In this document: one piece after another, positions 19,832 to 28,688 of the stretch | How the letters are laid out: each line of letters starts with the position of its first letter | Numbering within the stretch: position 1 is the stretch's first letter | NCBI GenBank assembly: GCA_900318195.1 | Contig: ONJR01000105.1 | Span: forward strand, 1 to 32,239 | Direction of reading: 5' to 3' | DNA: 32,239 nucleotides | Source: an uncultured Planctomycetota bacterium | GTDB lineage: Bacteria > Planctomycetota > Planctomycetia > Pirellulales > Thermoguttaceae | The notes under the pieces: generated by a model | What the model saw: the letters and a program-made list of their open reading frames with translations, nothing else | What the model was told of the DNA's origin: nothing | The model's database searches: none | Position numbers and translations under genes: made by a program

Positions 19832-22270
19832 GTGACACACTACCAGTCTAAGAGCGCGCGACCGCGAAAAGACGCGCGAGAATATCGAGAGAACGCGAGA
19901 AAATGGCGAGCCGTCTTCGGCGCCGCGTCGACGCGCGCGCGCGACGCATTCGACGCGATCGCCGCGCGCGCGAACGCGTTCCAGAGAATCGACGACCAGT
20001 CCTTCGCGCTATGGCGGAGACTATGGCGCTCGGCCTCGCGTCCGGACTTCGCCGCGTTGCGCAACGATCCGATCGCAGAGTGGCGCGCGCTGGCGCCGCA
20101 ACGTCGACTACGCGAATTCGACGACGAGCGCCAAATCGACCTCGTCTTCTTTCTCGCTCAAACCTACGTTGCTCAGACGATTCTCGCCGTTACCGCGCGC
20201 TTCTTTCATCTGGAACCGACCCTCGTCGAACAACTGCTCGAGCCGACCGTTTTTGCATACGCCAACGACGCGCGCGAAATACTGCGCGTCGACGAGCGCG
20301 CGCTCGACGACGTCGCCTTACGCGAAAGCGCGACTAATCTCGAACCGTTCGCGCAATTGTACGCGTTATTCTTCTCGTCGCCATTGAGACGCGCGCTCGG
20401 AGAATTCTACACGCCGCAACCGCTCGCGCGATTTCTTTACGCGCGCGCGAACGAAATATGGCGCGAACGCGCGCCAGGCGTCCGACTACCGCGCGCGCTC
20501 GATCCAACCTGCGGCGCGGGAGCGTTCCTAACGGCGGCGTTGCGCGCGTTGCGCGCTCAGGGACTCGAACCGGAAGAGGCGATGAACTACGTCGCCGGTT
20601 TCGAACTGAGTCCGCTCGCCGCGATCGCCGCGCGCGCCAATCTACTATTCGCGGCGTACGGCTCGCTCGACTCGGGCGCGCGCGCCAGCGCGGTCGAACG
20701 CCTTATACGCGCGCGCAAGGAGACCGCGCGCGACGAGCCGACTTTGCCGATTACGCTCGCGGACGCGTTGCGCGACGAACCGATCCTTCCGAGCGCGTCG
20801 CGCGACGAACGCAAATTCGACCTACTCGTCGGCAATCCACCGTGGCTCGCATGGGACAAGCTGGCGCCGGAATATCGCGACGCCACGAAGGAATTATGGC
20901 GAGACTACGGACTATTTACGCTCAGCGGTAAAGACGCGAGAATGGGCGGCGCTAAGAAAGAGCTCGCCGGTCTTATGGTCTACGCGACGATCGATCGTCG
21001 CCTCAAACCGGGCGGGATATTCTCCTTTGTTCTACCGCGTTCCCTCTTTCAGTCCGGTCAATCGGGGGACGGCTTTCGCCGATTCGGACGTTGCGCGCCG
21101 TCTTCTCTTCCCCAGTCTACGCGCGGCGCCGCCGGTCGCGCGCCGACCCCTTTTCGCGCGCTCGAACTCGACGATTTCGCGGAACTGTCCCTCTTTTCTT
21201 ACGTAACCAGTAAGGCGTCGGCGCTCGTCGGCGTTAAAGACGAGCGCGAACAGCGAGAATTCGTCGCGCGGCGCTGGCGACGCTCCGCCGCTCCCTACGT
21301 CGGATGCGACGAATTTGGCGAATTAGGGCGCGCGCTGAACGCAAGTTGCGACTTCGGACTAGCGCGTCCGTCGTCCTCTCGTCCCGGCGCGCCGTTCAAG
21401 TTAATCTTCTCTGGTCGCGACGCGCCTTACGTAGCGCGTCCTGACGCGCGCCGCTCGCGCCTCGACGAACTCGCCGGTCGCGTTATGACGTCGTCGCGCG
21501 GCGGCGGAGGATACGCGGCGAAACTAGGCGCGAACGCGGCGGGAGCGAGCGGCGTCTTCTGGCTGGAAATTCTGGAGCCGCTTGACCGCGAGACGATAAG
21601 GGTTCGGAATTTAGCGTCGTCTGGGCGACGCGCGGTCGAACAGATCGATGCGCGACTCGAAACGGCGCTCGTCTTTCCGCTCGTACGATGGCGCGACGTC
21701 GAGGAGTTCGGCGCGACGTCGCCGCAGACGTATATGCTCGTACCGCAAGACCCGACGCGGCGGCGCGGATACGACGAAGAGTTCATGCGCGCGCGCTTTC
21801 CGCTAGCGCTCGAATACTTACGACGCTTCGAAGCGCCCCTACGCGCGCGCGCCGCCTACAAACGGTTCCAGGGCGGCGCGCCCTATTGGTCGCTCTACAA
21901 CGTCGACGAGTCGACTTTTGCACGATACAAAGTCGTATGGCGCAGAATGGACGCAACGTTGCGCGCCGCCGTGCTCGACTCGAGCGAGCGCGCGCTTGTA
22001 CCGCAAGATTTACTTGCAACGACGTCCGTCGATTCGCTAATGGAAGCCGACTATCTCGCCGCGTTGCTCAATTCCACGCCGATGCGCGAAAGGGCGCTCG
22101 CCGCGAGCGTGCCTGGTTCTAAGAGTTTCGGCTCGCCTGGTATTCTGACCGTATTACAACCGAAAAAGTTTGAAATTGAGAATCAAGACGATCGCGAATT
22201 AGCCGCGCTAGGCGCCGAATTGAGAATTGAGCGAGAACAGAATTCTAATCTTTCGGCGCGCGAACGCTAG
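19832..22270 (+). CDS. Large adenine-specific DNA methyltransferase (Eco57I/Type IIG-like)
   Basis: An 812-residue class I N6-adenine methyltransferase. Motif X-like GEFYTP is at 190-195, the SAM-binding motif I DPTCGAGAF is at 224-232, and catalytic motif IV NPPW is at 335-338, followed by LKPGGIFSFVLP. The C-terminal 250 residues, including KRFQGGAPYWSLYNVDE and a segment ending in a LLNSTP-type motif, look like a target-recognition domain. The N-terminal 185 residues are helical, Arg/Ala-rich, without a PD-(D/E)xK motif that I can recognise, so a nuclease role is unproven. It could be an orphan modification enzyme or a degenerate Type IIG enzyme. The start is a GTG with no evident ribosome site, 15 nt after the UmuD-like gene, consistent with coupled translation. 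The gene is exceptionally dense in CGCG. Confidence 0.8.
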   Translation: MTHYQSKSARPRKDAREYRENARKWRAVFGAASTRARDAFDAIAARANAFQRIDDQSFALWRRLWRSASRPDFAALRNDPIAEWRALAPQRRLREFDDERQIDLVFFLAQTYVAQTILAVTARFFHLEPTLVEQLLEPTVFAYANDAREILRVDERALDDVALRESATNLEPFAQLYALFFSSPLRRALGEFYTPQPLARFLYARANEIWRERAPGVRLPRALDPTCGAGAFLTAALRALRAQGLEPEEAMNYVAGFELSPLAAIAARANLLFAAYGSLDSGARASAVERLIRARKETARDEPTLPITLADALRDEPILPSASRDERKFDLLVGNPPWLAWDKLAPEYRDATKELWRDYGLFTLSGKDARMGGAKKELAGLMVYATIDRRLKPGGIFSFVLPRSLFQSGQSGDGFRRFGRCAPSSLPQSTRGAAGRAPTPFRALELDDFAELSLFSYVTSKASALVGVKDEREQREFVARRWRRSAAPYVGCDEFGELGRALNASCDFGLARPSSSRPGAPFKLIFSGRDAPYVARPDARRSRLDELAGRVMTSSRGGGGYAAKLGANAAGASGVFWLEILEPLDRETIRVRNLASSGRRAVEQIDARLETALVFPLVRWRDVEEFGATSPQTYMLVPQDPTRRRGYDEEFMRARFPLALEYLRRFEAPLRARAAYKRFQGGAPYWSLYNVDESTFARYKVVWRRMDATLRAAVLDSSERALVPQDLLATTSVDSLMEADYLAALLNSTPMRERALAASVPGSKSFGSPGILTVLQPKKFEIENQDDRELAALGAELRIEREQNSNLSARER

Positions 22271-22311
22271 CGCAACGCGCGCAAGCGACTCGCCAAACGA
22301 CGGCGCGTAAA

Positions 22312-22360
22312 TAAAAACGACCGCGTCAAGGAGCGTCGCCCTTACGCGGTCGTTGAATTT
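22312..22360. terminator. Bidirectional terminator between convergent genes
   Basis: AACGACCGCGT (22316-22326) pairs perfectly with 22344-22354, with a further AAGG/CCTT inner pairing next to a bulged C. A-rich sequence lies on one side and TT on the other. It lies between the 3' ends of the methyltransferase and DUF3352-like genes. Confidence 0.75.
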
Positions 22361-22378
22361 AGGATTATCTAAGGTCCG

Positions 22379-24328
22379 CTACTTTTCGGAACTCACGGAG
22401 AAGCTCTTAAAGAAGAAACCGTCCTCTTCCACAACCCCGAAGAAGAGATTGAAACCGACGTTCTGCACAAAGGAATCGTCGAACGGCGGTAGCGTCGAGC
22501 CGTCGAATTTCGCCTGACGCGGAGTCTTCTGACCGGGAGGCGTGAGAATCGCGTTCATAATTTTCGCGCCGAGCGTCTTGCCCTCGGGAGTCTTACCCTG
22601 ACGGAAGAGCTCGTAGTTCTCGCGCAACCCGTCTATATTGCGTCCGTAACCTTGAATGAAGACGCCCTTCTGAGCCGACGCCTCCTTCGCAAGGAACTGC
22701 ATTGCGCGCTGATGTTCGCTCGAGTTTAAAATCGTATCTTGACCGCTCGCGTCGACCTGCTGCAACTTCTTCTGCAGATAAGACGCGTCGTTCGAGACGT
22801 AGAGCGCGCCGTTCGCCACGCCGAAGACCGCGCCTTTAATCAGCTCCGCCTCTGCGCCGGGCTCGGGCCGCTGACTCGCGACGCTTGTCGCGCCGGGTCG
22901 GACGCCAGGTCGGGTCGCTGCGGGTCGCACGCCGGGTCGAGTCGCTGCGGGCCGCGCGCCGGGTCGCGTCGTGCTCGCAGGCTGAGGCGCGTACTTCCAG
23001 AATTCGCGCCCTAGCAGTTCGACCTTTTGGAAGTCCGGGTCGGGCTCGAACATCTTATTGAGCGCGGTCGCGACCTCTTGTTCTTTCCCGTCGACGATAT
23101 TGAACGAGAAGATGAATTTCTCGCCGTCCGCCATATTATCGGCGTCGAATGAGTTCGTCGTTGAGAGTTGTCGTCCGAGATTTGCGAATAGTTCCGCGCG
23201 CAGATTCACTTGGGGACCGAGTTTATCGTTTTCAAGAGAATCGAGAATATCGTTCCACGCGCCTTCCGTTTCAAGGAATTCGTCGAAAAGAGGTCCGATA
23301 TTATTGAACGTCGTTAGCGGATTGAAATTCACGAGCGTGTAGCGCGTCGCGTGTTCGCCGACCCAACTAGGCGGCGTAAACGACTCGACGTTCGCAAAGG
23401 AAAGCGCCTTTAACGCCTTCGTCGGCGCGTTCGGAATATAGACCTTCAAACGAAGAACCGATTCATAGCCCTCGGCGCTCAAATTGTACGTCCCGCCTAC
23501 GCCAACTATCCCGGCAAAACCTTGGTTAGAGAGCGCTACGAACGGCGAAACGCCCTTCAATTTATCAGCGGGAACCAGCGAACGAATCGCTTCGCCCGCC
23601 GCAAGCGGATTCGCAAAGAAACGGATCTGCGGCGCGTCAGTTCCTGTGGAATCCTGCGCGCAACGCTGGAAGACCGCCTGATATTCCGGACGCGCAGCGA
23701 GAGAATCGCGACCGCCGCCGGCAAGATTACGCAGTAGAATTTCCGCCAAGTACTTTTGATCCGTCGCGATCAGCAACTGCGGAAACGCGACGTAGTACGC
23801 CGTCGTAACAACGCCGGTCTCCTTATTCGGAAACGTCAACGCCGTCGCTTCGACCGTTTGCGCACCGACCGCAATGCGCTCTTTCGTCGCTTCGCCCTGC
23901 TGCTTCTCCGTCGTCTGACGAATCAAACGGACAAGGAACTCGTTCACTTCGGAAGCGTTGCCGTCCACGTTCATCATAACGGCGAATCCGGGCTTCTTAC
24001 CAGGCACGGCGATGAGCCCGCCCCCAATTTCGCCCGACGGCAACGTGGTGAAGTCGTCGACGTTGAGTCCTAGTCGATTCGGCCACGCTTCGTCTATCTG
24101 ACGACGCAGAGAATTACGAAACTCCTGGAACTGCGGCGCCGAAAGCGTCTCATACAACTTCGTACGCTTCCACGCGTCGCCGAGTTCTTTAACGTTCGAG
24201 ATCGCGACAAAAATCTGCGTCGACTCCGGAAAATACTGATCGACCTTAAATTTCTGCGCGAACGCTACCGTACTCGAAAGAACAAAGCAGGCAACGGCTA
24301 AAAAAACTCGCAATTTCTGCTTGCGCAT
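22379..24328 (-). CDS. Secreted DUF3352-like protein with Thr-Arg-Pro-Gly repeats
   Basis: A 649-residue exported protein (signal peptide about 1-24, AFA|Q). It begins with PESTQIFVAISNVKELGDAW, a pattern typical of planctomycete secreted proteins annotated as DUF3352-like or hypothetical. Two similar halves of mixed alpha/beta sequence are joined at about residues 452-481 by a Pro/Arg/Thr-rich repeat linker. There are no catalytic motifs and no membrane helix beyond the signal peptide. The function is unknown; abundance and location point to a periplasmic structural or binding role. AAGGAG precedes the ATG by 9 nt, which suggests high expression. It is monocistronic, bounded by a terminator and by a divergent gene. 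Confidence 0.75.
   Translation of the reverse strand: MRKQKLRVFLAVACFVLSSTVAFAQKFKVDQYFPESTQIFVAISNVKELGDAWKRTKLYETLSAPQFQEFRNSLRRQIDEAWPNRLGLNVDDFTTLPSGEIGGGLIAVPGKKPGFAVMMNVDGNASEVNEFLVRLIRQTTEKQQGEATKERIAVGAQTVEATALTFPNKETGVVTTAYYVAFPQLLIATDQKYLAEILLRNLAGGGRDSLAARPEYQAVFQRCAQDSTGTDAPQIRFFANPLAAGEAIRSLVPADKLKGVSPFVALSNQGFAGIVGVGGTYNLSAEGYESVLRLKVYIPNAPTKALKALSFANVESFTPPSWVGEHATRYTLVNFNPLTTFNNIGPLFDEFLETEGAWNDILDSLENDKLGPQVNLRAELFANLGRQLSTTNSFDADNMADGEKFIFSFNIVDGKEQEVATALNKMFEPDPDFQKVELLGREFWKYAPQPASTTRPGARPAATRPGVRPAATRPGVRPGATSVASQRPEPGAEAELIKGAVFGVANGALYVSNDASYLQKKLQQVDASGQDTILNSSEHQRAMQFLAKEASAQKGVFIQGYGRNIDGLRENYELFRQGKTPEGKTLGAKIMNAILTPPGQKTPRQAKFDGSTLPPFDDSFVQNVGFNLFFGVVEEDGFFFKSFSVSSEK
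22890..22975 (-). repeat. Three 27-bp tandem repeats inside the DUF3352-like gene
   Basis: Three in-frame 9-residue units (TRPGARPAA, TRPGVRPAA, TRPGVRPGA) are encoded by near-identical 27-bp DNA units. They form a flexible, positively charged linker between the two halves of the protein. Copy number is likely to vary between strains. Confidence 0.75.
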
Positions 24329-24652
24329 ACTTGCAAACTCCTTACTTTAGTAAAAAATATAACAAGCGCGACGCGGCGCGCATTGAGCTTCGACTCACCC
24401 GGCGCGAGCGTCGTACGCCACAAGCGAGCGCGCGACGCAAGCGAGATGCAATTCGGCGATCCTAAACAGATCAACTTATTAAATATAACGTGAAAACCAA
24501 GATGACGCCATAGAAAATAACCAGTGAAACGCGAACTTTTCAAAAATATTCGCGCCTATATGTTACAGACGCGCCAGATTGCTTAGTTCGCTCGCTTTGC
24601 CTAGTCAGTTAATTCGCGACGATTAAAATTTATTAACGCCAGGAAGCTAATC
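24329..24652. other. Divergent intergenic region, DUF3352-like / HD gene
   Basis: This 324-nt gap presumably carries both promoters. On the HD side there are a TTGCCT and a TAAAAT element near 24595-24630, but their spacing is about 21 nt. On the other side lies TTATATT. Nothing else is recognised. Confidence 0.45.
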
Positions 24653-26110
24653 ATGCCAAGCTCGGGAAAACGCATACAGGATAAGTTTCGCTCGGAAACG
24701 CTCGTACAGGATTCGATTCACGGATACATATCGATTCCTTCGCCGGAACGTGTTCGCTCCCAGGACGAGACTGCGTTTGAACGGGATTTAATCGATTCGC
24801 CTTGGTTGCAGCGTCTAAGACAGATTCACCAGTTGCAAACGGCGTGGCTCGTCTATCCGACGGCGGAGCATTCGCGTTTTCAGCACGTGTTAGGGGTCGC
24901 GCAACTTGCGAGTCGCGTATGGGCTATGTGGAGCGACAGCTTCTATCGCGCGCTAGACGAGCTGGGAGAGGCGAACGCGCCGTCCCGGAACTGTCTGGAA
25001 GAGACCTTGCGCGTCGCAGGACTACTGCACGACGTCGGACACGGACCCTTCGGGCATTTCTTCGACGATCATTTCCTTAGTCGCTTTAAGACGCGCGCGG
25101 GCGAACGTCTCACGCACGAGACGCTCGGTGGCGAGATCATCTGCACGCAGTTGAGCGACCTCGTCTCGGGGTTGCGTCGTTCGCCTTCTGGCGAATTCGA
25201 GCCAGGCGAGCGCGTAGCGCCTGAAGACGTCGCTTTTCTGATAACGCGTCCTAAGGCGAACGCGTCGGATCAATCGCGTCCGAAGTGGCTGCGTATGTTG
25301 CGCGATCTCTTTTCAGGACTGTACACGATCGACAATATGGATTTCGTTTTGAGGGACGCGTACGCCTCGGGGTTCGATATGCAGCCGTTCGATCTGGAAC
25401 GTCTGTTGCACTACTCTTTCTTTACGTCGAAAGGTCTGACGATTCATCAGAAGGGTCTTCCTACGTTGCAGCGTTTCCTTACCGCGCGCGCCGATCTCTT
25501 CCGTTCGATCTATTTCCATCGCACGGTTCGCGCGATCGACGTCGCGCTCGCGGATCTCTTTCGCGAGTGCGCGGATTTACTCTATCCCTACGGCAATCCG
25601 ATCGATTCGCTCGACGAGTATCAGCGTCTCACCGACTGGTCGCTACTATCCGACGTCGCGACCTGGAATCGCGCGTCGGATCCGCGCAAAAAAGCGCTTG
25701 CGGAACAGTGGCGCAATTTCATTAATCGTAAAATATCCTGGCGACTCGTCGCCGAGAAGACAATCTACTATCACGAAGGGGACGGCGAGGAGACCTCGAT
25801 TTTTGCCTCGCAGGAATTATTTGAAGCCGCGTTAAGGGCAAAATTACCGCAGGAGCGCCGCTCTACCCCGTTGCGATTCGATATCGCGCGTTGCGCTTTC
25901 CGACCGACCGGTTCGTCCTTGCGAAACTTCCTATATCGTCCCGAAACGGACGACGTTGTCTCGCTAATGATGGACGACGGTATTAAACAGAGCGTTAAGA
26001 GCTTTCGGATATGCCGCGTGTACGGGCGTTCGGAAGAAGGTCGAGACGCGATTATCAGCGCGTTCAACAGTCTCACGGGCGGCGTTGTCGACGACGTAAC
26101 GAATGTCTAG
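24653..26110 (+). CDS. HD-domain phosphohydrolase (COG1078/SAMHD1-like dNTPase family)
   Basis: A 485-residue protein of the HD superfamily, resembling YwfO and the SAMHD1 core, which hydrolyse deoxynucleoside triphosphates. The metal ligands are visible: H78 in AEHSRFQHVLG, H126-D127 in LLHDVGHGPFGH, and D230 in IDNMDFVLRDA. Upstream is the conserved WLQRLRQIHQLQTAWLVYPT segment. An allosteric nucleotide site cannot be judged. The C-terminal third is less conserved. AGGAAG precedes the ATG. The stop codon overlaps the start of the next gene by 8 nt, indicating translational coupling with a membrane glycosyltransferase and then a SLOG-like gene. The substrate, whether dNTP or a signalling nucleotide, is unknown. 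Confidence 0.85.
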   Translation: MPSSGKRIQDKFRSETLVQDSIHGYISIPSPERVRSQDETAFERDLIDSPWLQRLRQIHQLQTAWLVYPTAEHSRFQHVLGVAQLASRVWAMWSDSFYRALDELGEANAPSRNCLEETLRVAGLLHDVGHGPFGHFFDDHFLSRFKTRAGERLTHETLGGEIICTQLSDLVSGLRRSPSGEFEPGERVAPEDVAFLITRPKANASDQSRPKWLRMLRDLFSGLYTIDNMDFVLRDAYASGFDMQPFDLERLLHYSFFTSKGLTIHQKGLPTLQRFLTARADLFRSIYFHRTVRAIDVALADLFRECADLLYPYGNPIDSLDEYQRLTDWSLLSDVATWNRASDPRKKALAEQWRNFINRKISWRLVAEKTIYYHEGDGEETSIFASQELFEAALRAKLPQERRSTPLRFDIARCAFRPTGSSLRNFLYRPETDDVVSLMMDDGIKQSVKSFRICRVYGRSEEGRDAIISAFNSLTGGVVDDVTNV

Positions 26111-27935
26111 CGTAACGCGCGTGAATTTCAAGGGGTCGACTCGGGTCGTCGCGTCGTTGTTCGCGCTTGCGATAGCGCTCGCAACGCTCTTGTGCGCGCT
26201 GTGGTCGAGCGCGCGTCTGCCGCTTACCTGGGACGAAGGGGACGCTTTCAATCGCGGGTCGCAACTTATCGCGTGGCTCGACGCGGTCGCGCGTTCTCCT
26301 GCGCGCGCGAGCGAGTCGCCGTTTCGCGCGTCCTCTTCTCGTCGCGAGCTTGACGCGCGTCGTTATTTCAGCGCGTTTTCCGACCGTAGTTCGCTCTTCG
26401 GGTCGGAGCCGCTATCGGCGGCGTTTCCGCACACGATCTATCGCGAGGGTCATCCTCCCGGCGCTTCGTGGACGCTCGCGTTCGGTCGCGGACTATGGCT
26501 GGCGCTCGGCGGTTCCGGATCGACGGCGACCGGTTACCGTTTCGGGTTCATTCTTCTCTTTGCGACGTCGGTGGGCGCGGTCGGCTATCGGGTAGCGCGC
26601 TCGTTTGGCGGCGTTGCGGCGCTTTTAGCGGCGTGTTTTATCGTAACGACGCCGCGTCTCTTTGCGCACGGACAACTTGCGGGCGGCGATTCGCTCTTGA
26701 TCTCGTCGTGGGCGCTCGCGTGGTCGCTCTTCGACGGCGCGCGCCGCAATTGGTATTGCGCGACGCTGTGGGGAGCGGCGCTCGCGCTCTCGCTAACGGC
26801 GAAGTTCAGCGGCTTCATACTACCGCTGCCCTTTGCGCTCGTCGCGTGCGTCGAACTCATCCGCCGTCGCGCGCGTTCGGAAGCGTTTGTTTGCGCGCGA
26901 CTTGCATACGGCTGCGTAATTGCGGTCGCGCTCTTCTTCGCCTTGTCGCCGCCGCTCTGGCGCGCGCCTATTTCGGGATTTATAACCTTCTTTAATCTCA
27001 ATACGGAACGCGCAGATTACAATATTCCGATCTTCTTCTTTGGCGAGTTCTACTCGCCGCAGCGCCCTTTGCCGTGGTGGAACGGGTTCTTCTGGCCCCT
27101 TGCGACGCTGCCCGGCGGACTCCTTGCGTTCGTCGCGTTGGCGTTCTTTCGAGCAGGACGTCGCGCGCGCGCGTTCGCGCCCGAATTCGCGCGCGCGTTC
27201 TGGTCGGCGGTCGCGCTCGCCGTCGCGTTGCCAATAACGCGCGCGTTCCCAGGTCTGCCGGTGCACGACGGCGCTCGGCTATTAATCGCGTCGACGCTCT
27301 TTTGGGCGATTCTAGGCGCGGTCGGCGCGCGGACTTTGCTCGTTATAAGCGCGAAGAAGTCGGCACCGACCCGACGCGCGTCGCGCGCGCTCGTCGCGTT
27401 CGTCGCGCTCGCTAATATTTGGTCGTTATTATCGAGCGCGCCGCAGTTCCTCTCATACTACAACGTTTTCGTCGGCGGCGTGGTCGGCGGGACCCGGTTA
27501 GGGCTGGAACCGACTTACTACTGGGACGCGTTTGATCGCGAAGTTACGACCGCGTTGCGCGCTAAAATCAAGGAATCGCAAAGTCGAGGCGAACCGTCGG
27601 GCGTACTCTTTAGCGCATTTTCGAGTCAGACGCTCGATTATTACGCGAACTGGAACGTCTTGGGAGAAAAGACGTTAGAAACGATTTCCGAACCGACGCG
27701 CTTCGAGTCGCTCGACCGCTTTGGATACTACGTCGTGCAAAGCCGCCCGAGCGGAATGTCGCCCTTCGACCTTGCCGTCATTCAGCAGGCTAATCCTATT
27801 ATCACGAAAAGAGTTAAGAACGCCGCAATATCAACCGCGCTGACCGCCGATCCGCCGTCGGTCGTACTTCTACGCGTTTACGATATGCGCGACGTTATGA
27901 AAATCATTTCATCGAGTTCGGCCGACAAGAGGTAA
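26103..27935 (+). CDS. GT39-like integral membrane glycosyltransferase (ArnT/PMT type)
   Basis: A 610-residue membrane protein with roughly ten or more hydrophobic helices. After the first helix comes LPLTWDEGDAF, with an Asp-Glu pair (D44-E45) at the position of the catalytic acid in GT-C enzymes such as ArnT and protein mannosyltransferases. HPPGASW follows, comparable to the second-loop motif. The family transfers sugars from polyprenyl-phosphate donors to lipid or protein acceptors on the outer face of the membrane. The C-terminal ~130 residues are a soluble, probably periplasmic domain. It overlaps the HD gene by 8 nt and ends 6 nt before the SLOG-like gene. The acceptor is unknown, and why it is co-transcribed with a nucleotide hydrolase is unclear. 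The DNA is very CGCG-rich. Confidence 0.78.
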   Translation: MSSVTRVNFKGSTRVVASLFALAIALATLLCALWSSARLPLTWDEGDAFNRGSQLIAWLDAVARSPARASESPFRASSSRRELDARRYFSAFSDRSSLFGSEPLSAAFPHTIYREGHPPGASWTLAFGRGLWLALGGSGSTATGYRFGFILLFATSVGAVGYRVARSFGGVAALLAACFIVTTPRLFAHGQLAGGDSLLISSWALAWSLFDGARRNWYCATLWGAALALSLTAKFSGFILPLPFALVACVELIRRRARSEAFVCARLAYGCVIAVALFFALSPPLWRAPISGFITFFNLNTERADYNIPIFFFGEFYSPQRPLPWWNGFFWPLATLPGGLLAFVALAFFRAGRRARAFAPEFARAFWSAVALAVALPITRAFPGLPVHDGARLLIASTLFWAILGAVGARTLLVISAKKSAPTRRASRALVAFVALANIWSLLSSAPQFLSYYNVFVGGVVGGTRLGLEPTYYWDAFDREVTTALRAKIKESQSRGEPSGVLFSAFSSQTLDYYANWNVLGEKTLETISEPTRFESLDRFGYYVVQSRPSGMSPFDLAVIQQANPIITKRVKNAAISTALTADPPSVVLLRVYDMRDVMKIISSSSADKR

Positions 27936-27941
27936 CGCGTT

Positions 27942-28688
27942 ATGACAAAGCCAATTCGCACAATAACTATAGGGGTAACCGGTCGCCGCCATATTGCGCC
28001 GTACGCAATACGGGAAATAGAAAAGGCGACGCAACAACTCTTTGAAAGACTAGCGCGCGTCGTCGACGCAAGGTTCGTACTGGAGACCGGACTGGCAATC
28101 GGCGCCGACTCGATCGCGGCGAAAGCGGCGGTCGCGGCGAACAGACGAAAACAGAGCGCTAAGATTTACGTTCGCGCCGTCTTGCCTATGCCGCGCGCCG
28201 ATTACGAGGACGATTTTAAAAGCGACGCGCTACCGGGCGAACTCTCTGAACGCGCGGCGTTTAGAGCTTTGCTCGCGGCGTGCGACGACGTCGTTGAACT
28301 GCCGATCGTAACGCGGCGCGCGCGCGGCGAATTTGCGCGCGTCGACCAGTACGTAGCGCTCGGCGAACGACTGGTTCGCAACTCCGACCTACTACTCGCA
28401 TACTGGAATCCCGAGAATCCAACGTTCAAACCCGGTGGAACCGTCGACGTCGTTACGCGCAAGCTAGCGGACGTAAAAGCGCGAAACGAAGGGCTCGTCT
28501 TCTCAATTGGAACGCCTGAAAACGTCAGAGAGAAAACAGGAAACGGAGAAAAAATCTACCGTCCGGAAAACATGACGCGCTTCGGAGGCTTCGCGCTCAA
28601 CGACGGCGAGCTTCTACCGTCGGAATTAGCGCAAAGCGCGCTCGACGCGCTCGTAAAAGCGCTCCACGTTACTCTTCTCGATACATAA
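27942..28688 (+). CDS. SLOG-like nucleotide-binding protein
   Basis: A 248-residue protein with a Rossmann-like pattern typical of the SLOG superfamily. An N-terminal IGVTGRRHI (family consensus GVTGHR) is present. LAIGADSIAAKAAV is followed by AVLPMPRADYEDDF, and a late NSDLLLAYWNP precedes GGTVDVV. Members bind or process nucleotide-derived ligands; some act in cytokinin-type hydrolysis and others as sensors in anti-phage systems. There is no membrane segment or effector domain. AGAGG ahead of the ATG overlaps the end of the glycosyltransferase gene, so it is the third gene of the HD-GT39-SLOG operon. Its last 20 bp overlap the convergent LRR gene. The ligand is unknown. Confidence 0.7.
   Translation: MTKPIRTITIGVTGRRHIAPYAIREIEKATQQLFERLARVVDARFVLETGLAIGADSIAAKAAVAANRRKQSAKIYVRAVLPMPRADYEDDFKSDALPGELSERAAFRALLAACDDVVELPIVTRRARGEFARVDQYVALGERLVRNSDLLLAYWNPENPTFKPGGTVDVVTRKLADVKARNEGLVFSIGTPENVREKTGNGEKIYRPENMTRFGGFALNDGELLPSELAQSALDALVKALHVTLLDT

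Noticed and set aside
19073..22270. UmuD-like/methyltransferase pair as part of a prophage or island
   Set aside because: No integrase, structural genes, att-like repeats or flanking tRNA are visible, although CGCG density is high.
22890..22975. Short repeats considered as a CRISPR array
   Set aside because: The repeats are contiguous, in frame and coding; there are no spacers and no cas genes.
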